From: Sphingobium sp. V4
GTDB taxonomy: Bacteria; Pseudomonadota; Alphaproteobacteria; Sphingomonadales; Sphingomonadaceae
Direction of reading: 5' to 3'
NCBI RefSeq assembly: GCF_029590555.1
Contig: NZ_CP081001.1
Coordinates: forward strand, 620,001 to 684,000
DNA length: 64,000 nucleotides
Positions 17,774 through 27,317 of the stretch are shown in pieces. The position numbers and the translations under genes are program-made. Within the stretch, counting starts at the first letter, position 1, and each line of letters opens with the position of its first letter. Under the pieces are notes generated by a model, which did no database searches, was not told the origin of the DNA, and saw nothing but the letters and a program-made list of their open reading frames with translations.

Positions 17774-17868
17774 CCGACAGCGACCATTTGTTGCCGGTCG
17801 ATAGGCTTCAATGGCTTCCTGATAGCGGACATCAAGCGATAAGGCTAAAACGGCGGAAGGAGACCACC

Positions 17869-18072
17869 ATGCCGAACGTCGAAGTGTTTGAAAAAGATGA
17901 GATGACGCCGCTCTTTCAAGGCGATTTCTCTTTTTTGCCCCGGATAGGGGAATACATCTCCAAGGACGCGGGAGGGTATTTCAACTACTACAATGTGGTT
18001 GAGGTGTGGCACCGTGAAGAGGGCGAAACTGGCGTCTTTCGAGCGTGCATTCGTGTCGAAATAAACGACTAG
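17869..18072 (+). CDS. Hypothetical protein, 67 aa
   Basis: Small acidic soluble protein (MPNVEVFEKDEMTPLFQG ... FLPRIGEYISKDAGGYFNYY) ending ACIRVEIND. A strong ribosome site, CGGAAGGAGACCACC, precedes the ATG, so the gene is very likely translated. The pattern of short beta strands could be a small barrel domain. It is AT-richer than recG and lies in a small accessory patch with the next gene. No family is recognised. Confidence 0.7.
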   Translation: MPNVEVFEKDEMTPLFQGDFSFLPRIGEYISKDAGGYFNYYNVVEVWHREEGETGVFRACIRVEIND

Positions 18073-18166
18073 GCCATAACCGAGGAGAGGCAGCAGACGA
18101 CCAAAATCCGACGGTCCTCCGCGCTCCTCGCTTGCCCAGAAGCGGATCATCAGCCATGTTCGGGTC

Positions 18167-18643
18167 GTGGTTAAGCGCGCGATTTTCTTGGCTCCGATTT
18201 GCTTGTTTGCCGCGTCAGCATTGGCCGCGTGCAGCAATCACGAATTCCAAGACATCCCTGATGGGAATACCTCTGTTAAGGTCGATCTGAATTTCGGTGG
18301 CGATCAATGGACGGTTACCGTAAAAAACAAATATGGCAGCGCGTCGGATACTATGTTTTCTGTAAATGACAGCCAGAGATCAAATATTTACCTGACGCCA
18401 TCAAGTCAACTGGTTGTCGTTGAAAAAGGTGGCGAAGACGTCTTCTTTCGTGTGCCAAATAACAGTGCACCGGTCGCCCTCAACGGTCCGCAGGTAAAAT
18501 TCAGAGATCAAAATTCAAATTCATGGCAATATGTTGGCGTTATTAAGCACGGAGTCCTGACCCATGATGCCGAGTGCATCCCATTAATGGGTGAGGGGAA
18601 ATCGCCTTATCGCAAGCGATTTCAGAGCCAACATTCTTGCTGA
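18167..18643 (+). CDS. AT-rich putative lipoprotein, 158 aa
   Basis: GTG start; the signal sequence reads APICLFAASALAACSN with lipobox LAAC, so Cys is probably lipidated. The mature part is polar and beta-rich (KVDLNFGGDQWTVTVKNKYG, SSQLVVVEKGGEDVFFRVPN) and ends with KRFQSQHSC. The base composition is clearly lower in GC than the flanking genes, consistent with transfer. An inverted-repeat element begins 68 bases after the stop. Function unknown. Confidence 0.65.
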   Translation: MVKRAIFLAPICLFAASALAACSNHEFQDIPDGNTSVKVDLNFGGDQWTVTVKNKYGSASDTMFSVNDSQRSNIYLTPSSQLVVVEKGGEDVFFRVPNNSAPVALNGPQVKFRDQNSNSWQYVGVIKHGVLTHDAECIPLMGEGKSPYRKRFQSQHSC

Positions 18644-18710
18644 TTTGGGTTGGAGCGTCTGCTTTCCACGCCCTATCATCGTAACTTGACCGTCCGCAAT
18701 CCACCCCTTT

Positions 18711-18820
18711 CGTCATTCCCGCCACCCGAAGGCGGCCAAAGGCCAACGCGGGAACCCACTCCTGACCCGGCGTCAAGTGCAACGCCGAGGAGGTGGACCC
18801 CTTCCTCCGCGGGGATGACG
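18711..18820. repeat. Inverted-repeat-bounded intergenic element, copy 2
   Basis: Ends CGTCATTCCCGC and CGCGGGGATGACG are inverted copies, as in the element at 15183-15272, but the interior is longer and different. It separates the AT-rich lipoprotein gene from the mechanosensitive channel gene. Confidence 0.75.
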
Positions 18821-18915
18821 GTGAGAATAGGGGCGGCTTAGTGCGCTTCTGGTCCCTCCCCAAAAACATCTCGCATCTGCGAAACAAAATCGGGTGTGGT
18901 CGCGTTGCCCTGTCC

Positions 18916-20007
18916 ATGACCGATATCAGCTTGACCCACATCACGCCGATGGCGGTGATGTCGATCGTCATTTCGGTGGGCGTCGCCTTCCTGATCCACT
19001 GGGCGCTGTACTGGATCGCGTTGCGGGTCGCGAGACATTCCCGGATCGAGCCGGTGCTGTTGCCCGCCATCTTCCAGCCAACGCGCTGGCTGGTGGTGTT
19101 GCTGGCGCTGGGCGCGGGCCTCAAGTCCATCGAGCTGGGCGATCGGGTCGAGGATATATGGGCGATCGGGGCGCGAATGATCTTCGCGCTGTTGGTCGGC
19201 TGGCTGATTTTCCGCCTGATGCGCGCGGGCAAGGCGATGCTGGAGGCGCGCGCGGACATCAGTGTCGAGGATAATCTGAAGGCGCGGCGGCAGCGGACCA
19301 GGGTCGGCATCCTCTATCGCATCGCCCAGTGCATCGTCGGCTTCCTGGTGATCGCGATGATGTTGATCGCCATACCGGGCGTGCGGACCATCGGCGTCTC
19401 GCTGATGGCGTCGGCCGGCTTGGCGGCGCTGGCGGTGGGCGCGGCGGCGCAACCCGCGCTCAAGAACCTGATCGCGGGCATCCAGATGGCCTTTTCCGAA
19501 CCGATCCGGCTGGACGATGTCGTCATCGTCGAAGGCGAATGGGGGCGGGTCGAGGAGATCAGGCTGACCTATGTCATCATCCGCATCTGGGATGACCGGC
19601 GGATGGTGGTGCCGGTGTCCTATTTCCTGGAAAAGCCCTTCCAGAACTGGACGACGAAGACATCCGACCTGCTGGGCACCGTGTTCCTCCATGTCGATTC
19701 GACCGCCGATGTCGAGCGTATCCGCGCGCGCTTCGTAGCGGCGGTGCAGGCCAACAGCCGCTGGGACGGGCGGGTCGCCATCTTGCAGGTGACGGACCAT
19801 CGCGCCGATGCGCTGGAGTTGCGCGGGCTGCTGTCCGCGCGCAACGCGGGGATCGCCTTCGACCTGCGCTGCGAGGTGCGGGAGGCGATGCTGGCCTTTC
19901 TGCGCGACGAGATGCCCGAGGCGCTGGTGCGCGGCCGTCAGCGGGTGGAAGCGGGCGAGGGGCTGGCGGGCCTGGGCCTTACCAGGCCGTCTGACGCGGC
20001 GGGATGA
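18916..20007 (+). CDS. MscS-type mechanosensitive ion channel
   Basis: A 363-aa inner-membrane protein with about five hydrophobic segments. The pore helix region LMASAGLAALAVGAAAQPALKN has the Ala/Gly packing of MscS TM3. The beta domain (IQMAFSEPIRLDDVVIVEGEWGRVEEI) and a C-terminal alpha/beta domain follow. MscS channels release solutes on hypo-osmotic shock. The ATG at 18916 (MTDISLTHITPM) is chosen because upstream codons belong to the repeat region. The 3' end overlaps the convergent PilZ gene by 29 bases. Confidence 0.9.
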   Translation: MTDISLTHITPMAVMSIVISVGVAFLIHWALYWIALRVARHSRIEPVLLPAIFQPTRWLVVLLALGAGLKSIELGDRVEDIWAIGARMIFALLVGWLIFRLMRAGKAMLEARADISVEDNLKARRQRTRVGILYRIAQCIVGFLVIAMMLIAIPGVRTIGVSLMASAGLAALAVGAAAQPALKNLIAGIQMAFSEPIRLDDVVIVEGEWGRVEEIRLTYVIIRIWDDRRMVVPVSYFLEKPFQNWTTKTSDLLGTVFLHVDSTADVERIRARFVAAVQANSRWDGRVAILQVTDHRADALELRGLLSARNAGIAFDLRCEVREAMLAFLRDEMPEALVRGRQRVEAGEGLAGLGLTRPSDAAG

Positions 20008-20335
20008 GCGCCATCATCGTGTCGTAGAGGCGCGGCTTGACCGGCTCCAGAAATTCCATGCCGGCGCGGCCATCCTCCGCCCAGCGGATTTCGGCGGGAT
20101 AGTCCTTGAGTACCGGCAGCCAGATCGTCACCCGTTCGCCGGTCAGCAATTCCCCGTCGCTGCGACACATCAGGCCATGTGCGGAAATATTGATGATGCG
20201 GACGCCATGGGTGCGGCCGCGCGCCGTGACGTGGCTTACCATGTCGACCAGGTCACGCTGCGCCCGACGCTGTTCCACCGAAGGATCGCGCGAGCGCAGG
20301 ACATGGCCGAGATTGGCGAAGACCGAAGAGGACAT
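19979..20335 (-). CDS. PilZ domain protein
   Basis: A 118-aa single PilZ domain. The N-terminal RxxxR-type segment is represented by RRAQRDLVDMVSHV, followed by NISAHGLMCRSD, a D/NxSxxG-like motif (NISAHG), and then beta strands WLPVLKDYPAEIRWAEDGRAGMEF. PilZ domains bind cyclic di-GMP, but in this copy the arginine motif is weak, so binding is not assured. The gene converges on the MscS gene and overlaps its end by 29 bases. Confidence 0.8.
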   Translation of the reverse strand: MSSSVFANLGHVLRSRDPSVEQRRAQRDLVDMVSHVTARGRTHGVRIINISAHGLMCRSDGELLTGERVTIWLPVLKDYPAEIRWAEDGRAGMEFLEPVKPRLYDTMMALIPPRQTAW

Positions 20336-20380
20336 GATGCCAGACTAGGCCTTCGGACATGGACGAGTTGCTACGAAAGA

Positions 20381-20401
20381 GCGTTAACGGCCGGGTAACG
20401 C
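20381..20401 (-). terminator. Possible tyrS terminator
   Basis: A stem GCGTTA/TAACGC with a 9-base loop lies just after the tyrS stop. On the minus strand it is followed by TCTTTCG, a weak T-rich tail. Short stem, so low confidence. Confidence 0.3.
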
Positions 20402-20412
20402 CCTTCGTTTCG

Positions 20413-21630
20413 TCAGGCGACGACCAGCCCGTGCTTCTTTGCGCCGAAGCTCAATTTGTCGCCCGGCTTGAGAGTGATGGCCGGGTCGGTGACGACTTCG
20501 CCATTCACCTTGATTGCGCCCTCGGTCAGCTTGCGGCGCACTTCCTTGTTGGAGGTCGCGAAGCCGAGGCCAGTGGTGGCCTGCACCACGGTCAGCCCTT
20601 CTGCGCCGAGACTGACGGTCGGCAGGTTGGCGTCCGACGCGCCTTCCTCAAAGGTGCGGCGGGCGGTTTCGGCCGAAGCCGTCGCCGCGTCGAGGCCACG
20701 GCAGAGCGCCGTCGCTTCGTTCGCGAGGATCTTCTTCGCCTCGTTGATCTCCGCGCCTTCCAGTGCGGCGAGGCGGTTCACCTCGTCCATCGGCAGGTCG
20801 GTGAACAGGCGCAGGCGGTTGGCGACGTCGGCATCGGCGGTGTTCCGCCAGAATTGCCAATAGTCGTAATGCGACAACTGATCCTCGTTCAGCCAGACGG
20901 CGCCGCCCACGGTCTTGCCCATTTTCGTGCCGTCCGCATTGGTGAGCAGCGGCGTGGTGAGGCCGAACACCTGCGTGCCATCGACGCGGCGGGCGAGTTC
21001 GACGCCGTTGACGATATTGCCCCACTGGTCGGAACCGCCCATCTGGAGACGGCAAGCCGAGCGGCGCGACAATTCCAGGAAGTCATAGGCCTGGAGGATC
21101 ATGTAATTGAATTCGAGGAAGCTGAGCGACTGTTCGCGGTCGAGGCGCAGCTTCACCGAATCGAAGCTCAGCATCCGGTTGACCGAGAAATGCTGGCCGA
21201 TGTCGCGCAGGAAGGGGATATATTCCAACTTGTCGAGCCATTCGGCATTGTCGAGCATGATCGCGTCGCTGGGGCCATCGCCGAAGGTCAGGAAGCGTTC
21301 GAACACGCGCTTGATGCTGGCGACATTCTCCGCAATCAGCTCGTTCGTCAGCAGCTTGCGCGCTTCGTCCTTGAAGCTGGGATCGCCGATCTTGCCGGTG
21401 CCGCCGCCCATCAGCACGATCGGCTTGTGGCCCGCCTTCTGCAACTGGCGCAGCATCATGATCGACACGAGATGGCCGACATGGAGCGACGGCGCGGTCG
21501 GATCGAAGCCGATATAGCCCGGCACCACCTGCTTGGCGGCGAGAGCATCGAGGCCCTCCGCATCGGTCAGCTGATGGATGAAGCCGCGCGCTTCGAGCAG
21601 GCGCAGGAGATCGGACTGATAGTTGCTCAT
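20413..21630 (-). CDS. tyrS: Tyrosyl-tRNA synthetase
   Basis: A 405-aa class I aminoacyl-tRNA synthetase that charges tRNA-Tyr. The HIGH motif is HVGH in [12 protein letters not shown], the KMSKS motif is KMGKT in [12 protein letters not shown], and the tyrosine pocket residues in QAYDFLEL and [10 protein letters not shown] are present. A C-terminal S4 RNA-binding domain ([20 protein letters not shown]) completes it. The start at 21630 ([17 protein letters not shown]) matches the family; the frame is open upstream but overlaps anmK divergently. Confidence 0.98.
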   Translation of the reverse strand: MSNYQSDLLRLLEARGFIHQLTDAEGLDALAAKQVVPGYIGFDPTAPSLHVGHLVSIMMLRQLQKAGHKPIVLMGGGTGKIGDPSFKDEARKLLTNELIAENVASIKRVFERFLTFGDGPSDAIMLDNAEWLDKLEYIPFLRDIGQHFSVNRMLSFDSVKLRLDREQSLSFLEFNYMILQAYDFLELSRRSACRLQMGGSDQWGNIVNGVELARRVDGTQVFGLTTPLLTNADGTKMGKTVGGAVWLNEDQLSHYDYWQFWRNTADADVANRLRLFTDLPMDEVNRLAALEGAEINEAKKILANEATALCRGLDAATASAETARRTFEEGASDANLPTVSLGAEGLTVVQATTGLGFATSNKEVRRKLTEGAIKVNGEVVTDPAITLKPGDKLSFGAKKHGLVVA

Positions 21631-21685
21631 GGCGCGCGCCTGTAGCATTGCGGGTGCGACTGTTAAAGAGGCGGAGTTTTCGATC

Positions 21686-22771
21686 ATGTTGGCAATCGGC
21701 CTGATGTCCGGCACATCGCGCGACGGAATCGACGCGGCGCTGATCGATACGGACGGCGAGGGGCAGGTCCAGGCGGTCGAGTTCCACGTCATGGCCTATG
21801 ATGAGGGTTTCCGCCTGCGGCTGGCCGAAGCGTGCCAGCGGGCGATGGCGATGGAGAAGCCGGGCTTCGAGCCGCTGATTGCATCAGTCGAGGCGGAACT
21901 GACCGAGTTGCATGTGCAGGCGGTCGCGGACCTGCTGGGGCGCAGCGGACATATCGCGGAGGATATCGGCGTGATCGGCTTTCACGGGCATACCGTCGCG
22001 CATCGGCCCGACCGGGGCTGGACCTGGCAGATCGGCGACGGCGGGAGCCTTGCCGGGGCGTTCGGGATTGCGGTGGTCGCGGACCTGCGCAGCGCCGACG
22101 TGGCGGCGGGCGGGCAGGGCGCGCCGTTGATGCCGGTTTATCATCGCGCCCTGGCGCAGGGGCTGGAGAAGCCGGCGGCGGTGCTGAACCTGGGCGGCGT
22201 GGCGAATATCACGTTCATCGGGTCGGACGGGACGCTGATCGCGTTCGACACGGGCATGGCGAGTGGGCTGATCGACAACTGGATGCAGACGCATGGGCAA
22301 GCCGCCTATGATGCGGGCGGGGCGTGCGCCGCGCGGGGCGAGGTGGACGAAGCGCGGCTGGCGGCGATGATGGCCGATCCCTGGTTCGACCTGCCGCCGC
22401 CCAAGAGCATCGACCGGGAAGCGTTCAGCATCGAAGCGGTGCGGGGGCTTTCACTGGAGGATGGCGCGGCGACCCTGACGGCCTTCACGGCGGCGGCGGT
22501 GGCGCGCGGCTTGGATCAACTGCCCGAGCGCCCGACCCGCATCTACGCGGCCGGGGGCGGGCGGCACAATGATACGCTGATGGCGATGCTGGCGCAGCGG
22601 ACGGGGGCGGAGATGCTGTCGGTCGATGGCCTCGGCTGGGACGGCGACGCGCTGGAGGCGCAGGGCTTCGCCTATATGGCGGTGCGCCACCTCAAGGGGT
22701 TGCCGATCAGCCTTCCGGGGACGACCGGAGTGCCGGCGCCGATGACGGGCGGCGTGCTGTTCCGGGCGTGA
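21686..22771 (+). CDS. anmK: Anhydro-N-acetylmuramic acid kinase
   Basis: A 361-aa sugar kinase of the ASKHA fold that phosphorylates 1,6-anhydroMurNAc to MurNAc-6-P during cell-wall recycling. The N-terminal phosphate loop [17 protein letters not shown], the motif [24 protein letters not shown] and the ATP motif [13 protein letters not shown] are all present. GAGGCGGAG precedes the ATG. It is divergent from tyrS with about 55 bases between starts, an arrangement common in sphingomonads. Confidence 0.96.
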   Translation: MLAIGLMSGTSRDGIDAALIDTDGEGQVQAVEFHVMAYDEGFRLRLAEACQRAMAMEKPGFEPLIASVEAELTELHVQAVADLLGRSGHIAEDIGVIGFHGHTVAHRPDRGWTWQIGDGGSLAGAFGIAVVADLRSADVAAGGQGAPLMPVYHRALAQGLEKPAAVLNLGGVANITFIGSDGTLIAFDTGMASGLIDNWMQTHGQAAYDAGGACAARGEVDEARLAAMMADPWFDLPPPKSIDREAFSIEAVRGLSLEDGAATLTAFTAAAVARGLDQLPERPTRIYAAGGGRHNDTLMAMLAQRTGAEMLSVDGLGWDGDALEAQGFAYMAVRHLKGLPISLPGTTGVPAPMTGGVLFRA

Positions 22772-22772
22772 T

Positions 22773-23765
22773 TCAGGCCCGCACCGCTTCATGCTGGCCG
22801 AAACCGTCCGGTCCTTCCGCCGGATATTGCCTGATCCAGCGGCTGGCGAGCCATTTGGTGCCCGACCGGATCGGCATACCGGCATGTTCGCTCATCGGAT
22901 CGGGACGCCCGTCGGCCAGGCAGTTGGCGAACAGCAGCCCGTCCCCCTTGCGCCCGCGATGGGCCAGGTCGAGCCGGGTGAAGCGGGTTTCGCCGCCGCC
23001 ATAATCATCGTTGAGATAGACGAGCAGGGTCAGGCCGCGCTGGTTGGCAAGGCCTGGCACCGCGTCGAGATGGGGGCGATATTGCTGGCCGGGGCGGTAG
23101 CGCAGGACTTGCAGCGTTTCGCCCTGTTCGATCCGGGTGCCGCTGGCCGCGGCCAGCCGCCGGTTGATTGCGTGGATGGCGGGCCATTCGGAGACGATGG
23201 GAAAACCGGCGGCGTCGGAATCGCGGACGGGATCGGCGACAAAGCGCTTCTGCCCTTCGTGGAAGATCAGCGCCGGGCGCTGTCGCCGTTCGGACAGAGC
23301 GATCAGCAGGTCGCATTCGGCGGCGGTGAGCAGGCCCGGAATGGCGCTTATGAGCGGCTGGTCCGCCACGGGATGATGGCGCGCGCGATGGATCGGATCG
23401 CCCGCCGGGTCGAGCGCCATCGCGGCGATCAGCGTCCGCTGCTGCGCGGCGACCGGATCGCGATCGGTCCAGGTGTCGAGCAGGGCCAGTGCTCCGGCCC
23501 AGTCACGCGTGCCGCCGACCCCGCTCGCCAGAAAGCCCGCGAACATCCGGGCGGCAGCGACATTGCCCGCAGCGCTGGCAGCGCCCATGTCGGCGCGGGC
23601 GGCGGGCAGGTCGCGGGGCATCACCCGGCCCTCGACCCGCCAGAGGGCGCGCATGGCGAGGGCTTCGCTATCGTCCTGCGCGCACGCCGCATCGACCAGC
23701 GCGCGGGCCGCAGCGGCATCGCCCTGGCGCAGCAGCGCCAGCGCCCGTTCGCCGACGCCCGCCAT
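22773..23765 (-). CDS. Prolyl 4-hydroxylase-like 2OG-Fe(II) oxygenase with helical repeat N-terminus
   Basis: 330 aa. The first about 130 residues are Ala-rich short helices resembling Sel1/TPR repeats (ERALALLRQGDAAAARALVD ... AASAAGNVAAARMFAGFLASG). The C-terminal part is a P4Hc domain: iron ligands H and D in YRPHLDAVPG, the distal His in EHAGMPI, and the 2-oxoglutarate-binding Lys in SGTKWLASRW. Such enzymes hydroxylate proline in proteins. The ATG overlaps the stop of the upstream vWA gene (TGATG), so the two are translationally coupled. Confidence 0.88.
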   Translation of the reverse strand: MAGVGERALALLRQGDAAAARALVDAACAQDDSEALAMRALWRVEGRVMPRDLPAARADMGAASAAGNVAAARMFAGFLASGVGGTRDWAGALALLDTWTDRDPVAAQQRTLIAAMALDPAGDPIHRARHHPVADQPLISAIPGLLTAAECDLLIALSERRQRPALIFHEGQKRFVADPVRDSDAAGFPIVSEWPAIHAINRRLAAASGTRIEQGETLQVLRYRPGQQYRPHLDAVPGLANQRGLTLLVYLNDDYGGGETRFTRLDLAHRGRKGDGLLFANCLADGRPDPMSEHAGMPIRSGTKWLASRWIRQYPAEGPDGFGQHEAVRA

Positions 23766-24940
23766 CAGCGCTTGCGCGTCAATTCGCGCATCGCCCCGTC
23801 GATGCCCTCGATCGTCAGCGGATACATGCGGTCGTTCATCAGGTCGCGGATGAGGCGGGTCGACTGGCTGTAGCCCCAATGCGCTTGCGGCGTGGGGTTG
23901 AGCCAGACCGTGGCGGGATAGGTGTGCGCGACGCGGCCGAGCCAGACGGCGCCCGCTTCCTCGTTCATATGTTCGACCGATCCGCCGGGATGGCTGATCT
24001 CATAGGGACTCATCGCCGCGTCGCCGACGAAGATGACCTTATAGTCATGGCCATATTTGTGGAGAATGTCCCAGGTCGGGGTGCGCTCCGAAAAGCGGCG
24101 GCGATTATCCTTCCACACGCCTTCATAAAGGCAGTTGTGGAAGTAGAAGAACTCCATATTCTTGAATTCGCCGGTCGCGGCGGAGAAGAGTTCCTCGCAG
24201 AGCGAGACGAACGGGTCCATCGAGCCGCCCACGTCGAGAAAGAGCAGCAGCTTCACCGCATTATGCCGTTCGGGCCGCATCCGGATGTCGAGCCAGCCCT
24301 GCCGCGCTGTGCCGCGGATCGTCCCTTCCAGGTCCAGTTCCTCGGCGGCGCCTTCGCGGGCGAAGCGGCGCAGGCGGCGCAGCGCGACCTTGATGTTGCG
24401 GGTGCCCAGTTCCTTCTTGTTGTCGAGATTGGCGAATTCGCGCTTTTCCCAGACCTTGATGGCGCGCTTGTGCCGGCTTTCCCCGCCGATCCGCACGCCT
24501 TCGGGGTTGTAGCCTCCATGGCCGAAGGGGGAGGTGCCGCCGGTGCCGATCCATTTGTTGCCGCCCTGGTGCCGGCCCTTCTGCTCCTCCAGCCGTTCCT
24601 TCAGTGTCTTCATGATCTCGTCCCAGTCGCCCAGCGACTGGATCTTCTCCATCTCCTCGGGCGAGAGGAATTTTTCCGCGACGAGGCGCAGCCATTCCTC
24701 CGGGATTTCAGCCTCGACCCCGTCCTGACCCAGAACGCCCTTGAATATCTTGGCGAATACCTGGTCGAAACGGTCGAGCAGCCCTTCGTCCTTCACATAG
24801 GTGGCGCGGGCGAGATAGTAGAAGTCCTCCGGCCGCCGGGCGATGACGTCCCGGTCGAGCGCTTCCAGCAGGAGCAGATGCTCCTTGATGCTGGCGGGGA
24901 TGCCGGCGGCGCGGAGCGCGTCGAGAAAGTTGAGCAGCAT
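23765..24940 (-). CDS. VWA domain protein, CoxE-like
   Basis: A 391-aa cytoplasmic protein. The N-terminal helical region (MLLNFLDALRAAGIPASIKE) is typical of CoxE-like proteins, and the vWA domain begins near VKLLLFLDVGGSMDPFV. Its metal site reads D-x-G-x-S instead of the usual D-x-S-x-S. These proteins work with MoxR-type AAA ATPases as chaperone pairs; the likely partner here is the ATPase at 29114-29965, about 4 kb away on the same strand. The gene is coupled to the prolyl hydroxylase downstream. Confidence 0.9.
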   Translation of the reverse strand: MLLNFLDALRAAGIPASIKEHLLLLEALDRDVIARRPEDFYYLARATYVKDEGLLDRFDQVFAKIFKGVLGQDGVEAEIPEEWLRLVAEKFLSPEEMEKIQSLGDWDEIMKTLKERLEEQKGRHQGGNKWIGTGGTSPFGHGGYNPEGVRIGGESRHKRAIKVWEKREFANLDNKKELGTRNIKVALRRLRRFAREGAAEELDLEGTIRGTARQGWLDIRMRPERHNAVKLLLFLDVGGSMDPFVSLCEELFSAATGEFKNMEFFYFHNCLYEGVWKDNRRRFSERTPTWDILHKYGHDYKVIFVGDAAMSPYEISHPGGSVEHMNEEAGAVWLGRVAHTYPATVWLNPTPQAHWGYSQSTRLIRDLMNDRMYPLTIEGIDGAMRELTRKR

Positions 24941-25035
24941 GGTTGCCCCTTGTCGGACAGGGCAGGCGGGGATGCAAGCCGCGAGGGCGATCCGGACAGC
25001 GATCTCTATTGTTCGAATATTAAGTGTTGCAGTGC

Positions 25036-26463
25036 ATGGTTAATACGTCACTATCCAGATACAGAGAAAGTTGCGGGGCGCTCTTGGAAAACAGGGACTT
25101 GTTGGCCGACCTGGGAGAAAGGTCGGGCGACATAGCATTGCAGTGCAGCGAGACGGCCGGCTTCCTGGGCGAAGTGAACCGCCGTATCCAGGGCGATGCG
25201 GCGCGTCTGGCCGACCTGGAGCGCAACATGGACCGGCTGGCCGCCAGCCAGGGTGAAAGCGTCGCCGCCGCGCGCGAATTGAGCCTGACCGCGCGTCGCG
25301 CCGGGGGGATCATCGCCGACGGGCATGAAGTGATAACCCTGTCGCTGGGCGAGGTGGCGGGGCTGGTCGAGCATGTCACCGGGCTGGAAGGCAGTCTGCG
25401 CCAGTTCCTGTCGGTGATCGAGGCGGTCGGCTCCATTTCCGAGGAACTCGGCGCGATCGCGCGGCAGACGCGGCTACTGGGCATCAATGCGGCGATCGAG
25501 GCGGCGCGTGGCGGCGAGGCGACGCAGGGCTTCGCCGTGGTCGCGGAGGAAATCCGGCGGCTGGCGGGACAGGCGGGGGAGTCGGCCGCGTCGGTCGGCG
25601 ACAAGCTGGGCCTGCTGGATCGCGACGCCCGGCGGCTGATCGGCGGCGTGGAGGCCAATATCGTGCGGGGCCGGGAAGCGGGCACCCATATCGACCGGCT
25701 GCGCCTTGGCATGGCGGAAATCGCCTCGCTCGTCACCCAGTTCGGCGAACGGTCAGAGACGATCGTCGCCTGCACCGACGCCGCCGACGGCGATGTCGCC
25801 GCGCTGCGCCATGGCCTGGCCGATTTCAGCCGTTCGGCGAGCGACAGCGCGAGCCGGGTCGATGCGGCGCGCGAGCAACTCGACGCGCTGGAAGGGATGG
25901 CCAACGCCATGCTCAACACCACGGCGCACGGCCCGCAAAAGACCCGCAACAGCCGCTATATCGCGCTGGCCGAGGATGGCGCGGAGGAGGTGCGCGCGCT
26001 GATCGAGGCGGCGCTGCGCGATGGGGAACTGAGCGTCGAAGGGCTGTTCGACACGGATTACCGGGCGGTCGCCGGGTCGGACCCGGTGCAATATGAAAAC
26101 GGCTTCACGGCGTTCGCCGACGCGGCGCTGCGGCCGATGCTCGATCGCCATACGGCGCAGGACAGCGCGCTGGTTGGCTGCTGCCTGATCGACATGAACG
26201 GCTATCTGCCCACCCATATCAGCGCGCGCAGCCAGCCGCAGCGGCCGGGTGCGCGGGCGTGGAACATGGAACATGCCCGCAACCGCCAGATATTCATGGA
26301 CAACCAGACCCGCCGGGCGCTGGACGGGGCGGGCGACTTCTTCCTGTTCACCTATCGGCAGGATCTGGGCGACAGCCGTTATCGCGCGTTGCGCAGCGTG
26401 TTCGTGCCTCTGGTCTTCGCCGGGCGGCGATGGGGGCTGTACGAGGTCGGCTACCTGATCTGA
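25036..26463 (+). CDS. Soluble methyl-accepting chemotaxis-like protein
   Basis: About 475 aa with no membrane segment. The signalling hairpin lies in the first half: SVIEAVGSISEELGAIARQT, RLLGINAAIEAARGG, then FAVVAEEIRRLAGQAG, the core MCP tip sequence. The C-terminal about 170 residues look like a sensory domain (GLFDTDYRAV ... LVGCCLIDMNGYLPTH ... FVPLVFAGRRWGLYEVGYLI). So the order is output first, sensor last. GTG at 25024 is an alternative start. No che genes are nearby. It overlaps the convergent DUF817 gene by 13 bases. Confidence 0.88.
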   Translation: MVNTSLSRYRESCGALLENRDLLADLGERSGDIALQCSETAGFLGEVNRRIQGDAARLADLERNMDRLAASQGESVAAARELSLTARRAGGIIADGHEVITLSLGEVAGLVEHVTGLEGSLRQFLSVIEAVGSISEELGAIARQTRLLGINAAIEAARGGEATQGFAVVAEEIRRLAGQAGESAASVGDKLGLLDRDARRLIGGVEANIVRGREAGTHIDRLRLGMAEIASLVTQFGERSETIVACTDAADGDVAALRHGLADFSRSASDSASRVDAAREQLDALEGMANAMLNTTAHGPQKTRNSRYIALAEDGAEEVRALIEAALRDGELSVEGLFDTDYRAVAGSDPVQYENGFTAFADAALRPMLDRHTAQDSALVGCCLIDMNGYLPTHISARSQPQRPGARAWNMEHARNRQIFMDNQTRRALDGAGDFFLFTYRQDLGDSRYRALRSVFVPLVFAGRRWGLYEVGYLI

Positions 26464-27308
26464 TCCCCCCTCGCGCCGATGCCGTGGATCTGCGACACGA
26501 GGACGAAGGAAATGATCATCAGCAGATACCAGCTGCCCAGCTTTGCAAGGCCGACCATCTGCCAGCCATGACGCTGGTCGGGATAGGTCCAGGCATGGGC
26601 GAAGGTGCCGATATTCTCCGCAAACCAGATGAACAGGGCGACGAGGAAGAAGCCGACGAGAAGCGGCATCCGGCGCGGCGTGCGCCACGGGGTGAACCAT
26701 ATCCATGTCCGCCCGAACAGCAGGATCGCGACCGCGAACAGGGCGAGGCGGATGTCGGGGAGCCAGTGATGGGCGAAGAAATTGACATAGATGGCGACGG
26801 CCAGCAGCACCGTCGTCCAGACCGGCGGATAGCGGGTGAAGCGGAAGCGGAAGATGCGCCAGACGCGCGCGATATAGCTGCCGACCGCGGCATACATGAA
26901 GCCCGAGAAGAGCGGGACCGGGCCGACATGGAGCAGGCTCGCCTCCGGATAGATCCAGGAGCCGGCGGCCGTCTTGAACAATTCCATGACCGTGCCGATG
27001 CCGTGGAAAGCGAAGATCACCTTCGCCTCCCCCCAGCTTTCGAGGCGAAAGGCAAGCATGGCCGCCTGAAGGGCGAGGGCGGCCAGGGTCAGGGCATCAT
27101 AGCGGTGGAGCGGCGCGTCGGCGGGGTAGAACAGGTGGGTGGCGAGCAGCAGCGCCAGCATCAGCCCACCGAACAGGCAGGCCCAGCCCTGCTTGAAGCC
27201 GAAGAGGAGAAATTCGAACGCCCATGCCCGAGGGCCGGGGGCGATGCGGACGCCCTCCAGCCGGGAGCGGATGCGGGCGAAGCGCGTCGCCCCCCAGATG
27301 CGTGTCAT
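26451..27308 (-). CDS. DUF817 family integral membrane protein
   Basis: A 285-aa multi-pass membrane protein with about eight hydrophobic segments. Characteristic pieces are FEFLLFGFKQGWACLFG, FAFHGIGTVMELFKTAAGSW, VPLFSGFMYAAVGSYIAR and WFAENIGTFAHAW, which I associate with the DUF817 (YoaT-like) family. The substrate and role are unknown. The gene stands alone, convergent with the chemoreceptor-like gene, and is preceded by a dispersed repeat at 27318. Confidence 0.85.
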   Translation of the reverse strand: MTRIWGATRFARIRSRLEGVRIAPGPRAWAFEFLLFGFKQGWACLFGGLMLALLLATHLFYPADAPLHRYDALTLAALALQAAMLAFRLESWGEAKVIFAFHGIGTVMELFKTAAGSWIYPEASLLHVGPVPLFSGFMYAAVGSYIARVWRIFRFRFTRYPPVWTTVLLAVAIYVNFFAHHWLPDIRLALFAVAILLFGRTWIWFTPWRTPRRMPLLVGFFLVALFIWFAENIGTFAHAWTYPDQRHGWQMVGLAKLGSWYLLMIISFVLVSQIHGIGARGDQIR

Positions 27309-27317
27309 GCCAGTGGT

